A DNA stretch of 18,562 nucleotides from Firmicutes bacterium UBA6132 (GTDB lineage Bacteria; Bacillota_A; Clostridia; Tissierellales; Sedimentibacteraceae): NCBI GenBank assembly GCA_002435835.1, contig DIVM01000078.1:1-18562 (forward strand), given 5' to 3'. The position numbers and the translations under genes are program-made. Every line of letters starts with the position of its first letter. Position 1 is the stretch's first letter. The notes under the pieces were generated by a model, which was not told the origin of the DNA, searched no databases, and saw only the letters and a program-made list of their open reading frames with translations. This document shows, one piece after another, positions 15,699-18,562 of the stretch.

Positions 15699-17546
15699 TT
15701 ACGTAATCGTTCTCGGATCTAGATTTAAGATCCAGTAAAAGTAAAACATTAACAACACTGAGAGTAAAAAAAGAATCAATCTACTGCATGTTTTCGGAAA
15801 TTTTCTAATAATAAAATATACTAATCCCCCTAGAATGATGTGAACAACCGGATAAATAATAAACGCAATTATCTTGTTTTCCCAAATTAAGTTAAAGTTA
15901 AACCTTAGAAAAGAATCAGCCTCAACAAAGGAAAAATCTCTGTTTACAAAATCTAAAGAGTTAGATGAGATTTTTATCCCAATAAATCTTAATGCGTCCC
16001 AACCAAAACCAAAATACCTCTCTTCATTTAATTGAATATATCTTATCTTGCTAAGAACAAAATCAGCTCCAAAAGAAAGCGTCAGGCAAAGTAAAAATGT
16101 AAAAACTGCTATCTTCTTTTTATGCAGAATTTTTATTAAAAATAAAATTAGCCAAAACGATAATAAAATTAGAATAAATTGAATTAAGGCAATATTTTTT
16201 ATAACCGGACCAAAGAAAACACACCAACCAAATTTTGAATATGCCAAAAATGTAGTCAAGAAAGAGGCGATTATAAACAGAGCCGCAGAGGGATAGTATT
16301 TTGTAAAATTAAAATACTTGAAGATTAATAGCCCAAGAAAAAAGGCCAACGGAATTATTAGGGTAAACGTATGACAACTACTTCCAGATTGATTCATGGG
16401 TAATATTCTATTAAGAAAATTGTTATTATCTGCAAGGAAATAATCAGAAAAAGCGATATTAGATTCATAGGAAATATTATCCTGCAAAACGTCATTTTCT
16501 CTTTTTTGCAAAGATAATATCCATTCACTGCTATCATCTTTTATTGTGATCTCTTGAGGATTATTTGGATGAATTTCTCTAAATTTGTTCGCAAACTCTC
16601 CCATTGTAACTGCCCGTAACCCACCAATTCCATTCAACACCTCCAATTGCTTTGTATATTGTGGAAATGACTTAACGCTTTCAATTCCTGTTTCTAAACC
16701 TACGGTAATTTGCCCTATCTGTAGATTGCAATCTAAATAATTAGAAATAAGATTTTCGAAATAAGAAATATCTAGACCTCTTTCAGTGTAATCATTTGCT
16801 TGTAAGGAATAATTTGAAAAAACCGGACCCTCCTCATGGGCTTTAGTTAAATCTCTTTGCGCCCATTGAAGAACAACAATATCCTGATTTTGATTTTCTC
16901 TTGCAGGTACTAATATGTTGGCTATTGAAGGAAAATATGGAACTCCCCACCATTGTCCCCAAACCCCATAATCATCAGTAGTTTTTTGATCGGCAACTAT
17001 TAGCACTGTCTTAATATCATATTTATTTTTTATGTACTCAAGAGAATAAGAGTCGATCCACCAAGCTCCAACTGATTTAGGAAAATATCCAAATCTCTCT
17101 TTAAACTTGACGAAAAGAGCTTCAATCATCCTTTCCCTATCTTGTGGAGAATAGCCTGAAAGAAAGACGGCCTGAGGATCATACCAGGCTACTCCATGAG
17201 GATAAATTACTCTTCCAGCTTTTGCCAAATCAGGTGATATTTCCAGAAATATACCTAGCTCCTGATTGTCACCAAAATTATCATTTATAAAGTTGATTAA
17301 TTCATCATCGGTCAAAGCATCATATTGTAAAAGCCATGAGGCGGAAAAATCATACTTATTTATCTCCTGGTATTGGTTTTGTAGAGGAGTAATGCTTTTA
17401 TCAATCCAAAGGTTTCTGCCTCTGATAGGATTTATTAAAGTAACATAACGATTATTGCAACTAAAATTCTTGGCAAAAATACTGCCTCCAGAAACGAAAG
17501 AAAAAGTTATTAATAGCAAGAATATAAATTTTATCTTTCTTGTCAT
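15699..17546 (-). CDS. Secreted polysaccharide-deacetylase-like domain fused to a membrane domain
   Basis: A 615-residue protein. Residues 1-25 look like a signal peptide (KIKFIFLLLITFSFVSGG, possible cleavage after IFA). Residues 30-385 are an extracytoplasmic domain; ELGIFLEISPDL (96-107), VIYPHGVAWYDP (113-124), RFGYFPKSVGAWWIDSYSLE (151-170) and IKTVLIVADQ (178-187) resemble the strands of the glycoside hydrolase/deacetylase barrel (polysaccharide deacetylase, GH57-like), with further candidate residues H237 and E285 (GLETG, 283-287). A textbook NodB HxxxH metal motif is not evident, so catalysis is unproven. About 393-607 holds six membrane segments around a loop (498-557). The fusion to a C-terminal polytopic domain is unusual. 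It probably modifies or senses the exported glycan (inference). It is divergent from the YLDPGSGS gene with 28 bases between the starts. Confidence 0.7.
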   Translation of the reverse strand: MTRKIKFIFLLLITFSFVSGGSIFAKNFSCNNRYVTLINPIRGRNLWIDKSITPLQNQYQEINKYDFSASWLLQYDALTDDELINFINDNFGDNQELGIFLEISPDLAKAGRVIYPHGVAWYDPQAVFLSGYSPQDRERMIEALFVKFKERFGYFPKSVGAWWIDSYSLEYIKNKYDIKTVLIVADQKTTDDYGVWGQWWGVPYFPSIANILVPARENQNQDIVVLQWAQRDLTKAHEEGPVFSNYSLQANDYTERGLDISYFENLISNYLDCNLQIGQITVGLETGIESVKSFPQYTKQLEVLNGIGGLRAVTMGEFANKFREIHPNNPQEITIKDDSSEWILSLQKRENDVLQDNISYESNIAFSDYFLADNNNFLNRILPMNQSGSSCHTFTLIIPLAFFLGLLIFKYFNFTKYYPSAALFIIASFLTTFLAYSKFGWCVFFGPVIKNIALIQFILILLSFWLILFLIKILHKKKIAVFTFLLCLTLSFGADFVLSKIRYIQLNEERYFGFGWDALRFIGIKISSNSLDFVNRDFSFVEADSFLRFNFNLIWENKIIAFIIYPVVHIILGGLVYFIIRKFPKTCSRLILFLLSVLLMFYFYWILNLDPRTIT

Positions 17547-17568
17547 AACTTAGTATAGAGTATATAAT
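17540..17568 (+). promoter_or_regulatory. Near-consensus sigma-70 promoter for the YLDPGSGS gene, leaderless
   Basis: TTGTCA (17540-17545, five of six to TTGACA), 17-base spacer, TATAAT (17563-17568, perfect). The -10 ends six bases before the ATG at 17575, so transcription should begin on or next to the start codon and the message has no leader or ribosome binding site. The -35 overlaps the start codon of the divergent gene. Confidence 0.75.
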
Positions 17569-17581
17569 TTTCCTATGTTAA
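17552..17581 (-). promoter_or_regulatory. Divergent sigma-70 promoter for the deacetylase-like gene, leaderless
   Basis: On the minus strand TTAACA (17581-17576, five of six), 18-base spacer, TATACT (17557-17552, five of six). The -10 ends five bases before the ATG at 17546, again predicting a leaderless message. The -35 overlaps the first codons of the YLDPGSGS gene, so this promoter and the plus-strand one occupy the same DNA and cannot both be bound by polymerase at once. Confidence 0.6.
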
Positions 17582-17808
17582 AAAGCATTATAAAACTAAC
17601 CTTAGGAATATCGTTTTTAGGTCTGATTTTTCCTTTCAATACTTATGCCTATCTTGATCCTGGCAGCGGCAGTTTTTTAATACAAATTGTTGTCGCAACT
17701 CTTGCCGGAGCTGGATATTTTGTAAAAACTAATTGGGATAAAATTAAAGAAAAATTTAATGGAAACTCAAAAAAGACAGAAGATGAAAAACAGGACGGGC
17801 AAGACTAA
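17575..17808 (+). CDS. Small YLDPGSGS membrane protein
   Basis: A 77-residue protein: a first hydrophobic segment or signal peptide (about 5-24, ending in NTYA), then YLDPGSGSFLIQ (26-37), a second hydrophobic segment (about 35-49), KTNWDKIKEKF (51-61) and a charged lysine/glutamate-rich tail. Small bacterial membrane proteins with an A-Y-x-DPG(S/T)GS block after the signal-like segment are a recurring uncharacterised type that I recall beside surface-polysaccharide genes; the function is unknown to me. The motif would lie just outside the membrane if the first segment is cleaved or spans it. The start codon coincides with the predicted transcription start. Its last 26 bases overlap the next gene in another frame, so the two proteins are likely made together and may act together (inference). 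Confidence 0.8.
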   Translation: MLKSIIKLTLGISFLGLIFPFNTYAYLDPGSGSFLIQIVVATLAGAGYFVKTNWDKIKEKFNGNSKKTEDEKQDGQD

Positions 17809-18562
17809 CGCTTCATCTTTTAGAGATCCTGATGGGTTCATCTTTTCAAAAGACAACACTCTCTATAGGCAGGTCAATAAAATATGTAAAGACAGATATG
17901 ATCTGTTAATCAACTCAGGACTTTATAAAGAACTTGTAAAAAAAAACCTTCTTGTTCCTCATAAGGAAATACCCATAAAATTTGCTCTTAATAAAGAAGC
18001 TTATAGGCTGATAAAACCAGAAATTATTCCCTTTATTTCATACCCTTACGAGTGGTCATTCAGCCAATTAAAAGATGCTGCTTTATTGACTTTAGAAATT
18101 CAAAAAACTGCTCTTAATTTTGGCATGACGCTTAAAGATGCTAGCGCATATAATATCCAGTTTATTGGAAGTAAACCAATTTTTATCGACACCTTATCCT
18201 TTGAGAAATATACAGAAGGTATGCCGTGGGTTGCCTACAGGCAGTTTTGTCAACATTTTTTGTCCACATTAGCTTTGATGTCAACAACAGACTTAAGATT
18301 TAATCTTTTATTAAAAGAGTTTATTGACGGAATTCCACTTGATTTTACCAGTAAATTACTTCCGGCAAGATCGAGATTTAATCTTTCTCTGCTAACTCAT
18401 CTTCACCTTCATGCTTTAAATCAAAAGAGAATGGCAAACAAAAAAGTTGATGTTAAAAATCTTAAAATGAATAAGTTTCAAATGATCTCTTTGATAAATA
18501 ATTTGATTTCAACTATTAAGAAATTAGAGATTAAAAAACAACAGACCGAATGGGAAAAATAT
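17783..18562 (+). CDS. Kinase-like N-terminal domain of a probable methyltransferase (NoeA-like), 3' end cut
   Basis: Open frame from ATG 17783 to the window edge, 260 codons without a stop; the C-terminus is missing. YPYEWSFSQLKDAALLTLEI (87-106) is followed by LKDASAYNIQF (117-127) and KPIFIDTLSFE (131-141). The spacing D119-x4-N124 and then D136 twelve residues later copies the catalytic loop (HxDxxxxN) and metal-binding Asp of the protein kinase/aminoglycoside phosphotransferase fold. I recall similar proteins annotated as SAM-dependent methyltransferase or nodulation protein NoeA, with the methyltransferase domain following; that part would be outside the window, so this is inference. 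A later basic helical stretch (210-260) contains KKLEIKKQQTEWEKY. The start overlaps the upstream gene by 26 bases; the next in-frame ATG is more than 110 codons later, so this start is strongly favoured. Confidence 0.75.
   Translation, partial: MKNRTGKTNASSFRDPDGFIFSKDNTLYRQVNKICKDRYDLLINSGLYKELVKKNLLVPHKEIPIKFALNKEAYRLIKPEIIPFISYPYEWSFSQLKDAALLTLEIQKTALNFGMTLKDASAYNIQFIGSKPIFIDTLSFEKYTEGMPWVAYRQFCQHFLSTLALMSTTDLRFNLLLKEFIDGIPLDFTSKLLPARSRFNLSLLTHLHLHALNQKRMANKKVDVKNLKMNKFQMISLINNLISTIKKLEIKKQQTEWEKY

Noticed and set aside
15685..15708. Direct repeat CGTAATC at 15685 and 15702, a possible attachment or target-site duplication
   Set aside because: Seven bases, no integrase, transposase or inserted element between or beside the copies.
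15715..15733. Inverted repeat GGATCT-7-AGATCC near the convergent junction
   Set aside because: It encodes the last residues of the deacetylase-like protein and no T-run follows directly, so it is not a supported terminator.
1..18562. tRNA, rRNA, CRISPR arrays, insertion sequences
   Set aside because: Reading both strands gave no repeat-spacer pattern, no transposase motif and no cloverleaf or rRNA-like GC-rich conserved segments; nearly all bases are inside supported genes.

Overview
The window reads as one end-to-end locus for assembling a cell-surface glycan. It holds about 19 protein genes (two cut by the window edges) with almost no non-coding DNA, and no RNA gene, insertion sequence or CRISPR array that I can see. 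I count two MOP-family flippases, a UDP-galactopyranose mutase, seven soluble or membrane-anchored glycosyltransferases, two GT-C-like membrane proteins (one partial), a UDP-sugar dehydrogenase, two small methyltransferases, a secreted deacetylase-like protein fused to a membrane domain, a 77-residue YLDPGSGS membrane protein, and the N-terminal part of a kinase-like/methyltransferase protein.

Organism (inference): an AT-rich bacterium with very compact genes (frequent 4-base ATGA overlaps, intergenic gaps of 6 to 89 bases), few Shine-Dalgarno sites, and -10 elements directly against start codons. UGA is an ordinary stop here (glf, the dehydrogenase and the second flippase end on it), so a UGA-glycine code is excluded. 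The style and gene set fit a Candidate Phyla Radiation bacterium such as Microgenomates, but no phylogenetic marker is present, so this is only a moderate-confidence guess.

Layout. Bases 1-335 (-): start of a membrane protein running off the edge. 362-4339 (+): wzx, glf, TylF-like methyltransferase and a galactofuranosyltransferase-like GT2, an operon for a galactofuranose-containing glycan. 4334-4963 (-): lone methyltransferase. 5026-6206 (+): GT2 plus a short orphan membrane protein. 6198-13346 (-): six-gene run that starts with a UDP-HexNAc-type dehydrogenase, then two paralogous DPM1/GtrB-like GT2 enzymes, two GT4 enzymes and a GT-C-like membrane protein. 13388-15609 (+): second flippase and a WbbL-like GT2. 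15699-17546 (-): deacetylase-like membrane protein. 17575-18562 (+): YLDPGSGS protein and the kinase-like protein, running off the edge.

How it may work together (inference): nucleotide sugars are made by Glf and the dehydrogenase; GT2 and GT4 enzymes build a polyprenyl-diphosphate-linked oligosaccharide in the cytoplasm; the flippases move it outward; the DPM1/GtrB-like pair makes polyprenyl-phosphate sugars that the GT-C proteins use outside. No initiating phosphoglycosyltransferase, Wzy polymerase or ligase is recognisable, so the locus probably continues beyond the window. The left part is visibly AT-richer than the right part and the strand switches seven times, suggesting assembly from separate modules.

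The most noteworthy non-coding feature is at 17540-17581, where two divergent near-consensus promoters are interlocked and each appears to start transcription at its gene's own start codon. The most interesting protein context is the YLDPGSGS protein translationally overlapping a kinase-like protein, beside the deacetylase/membrane fusion.
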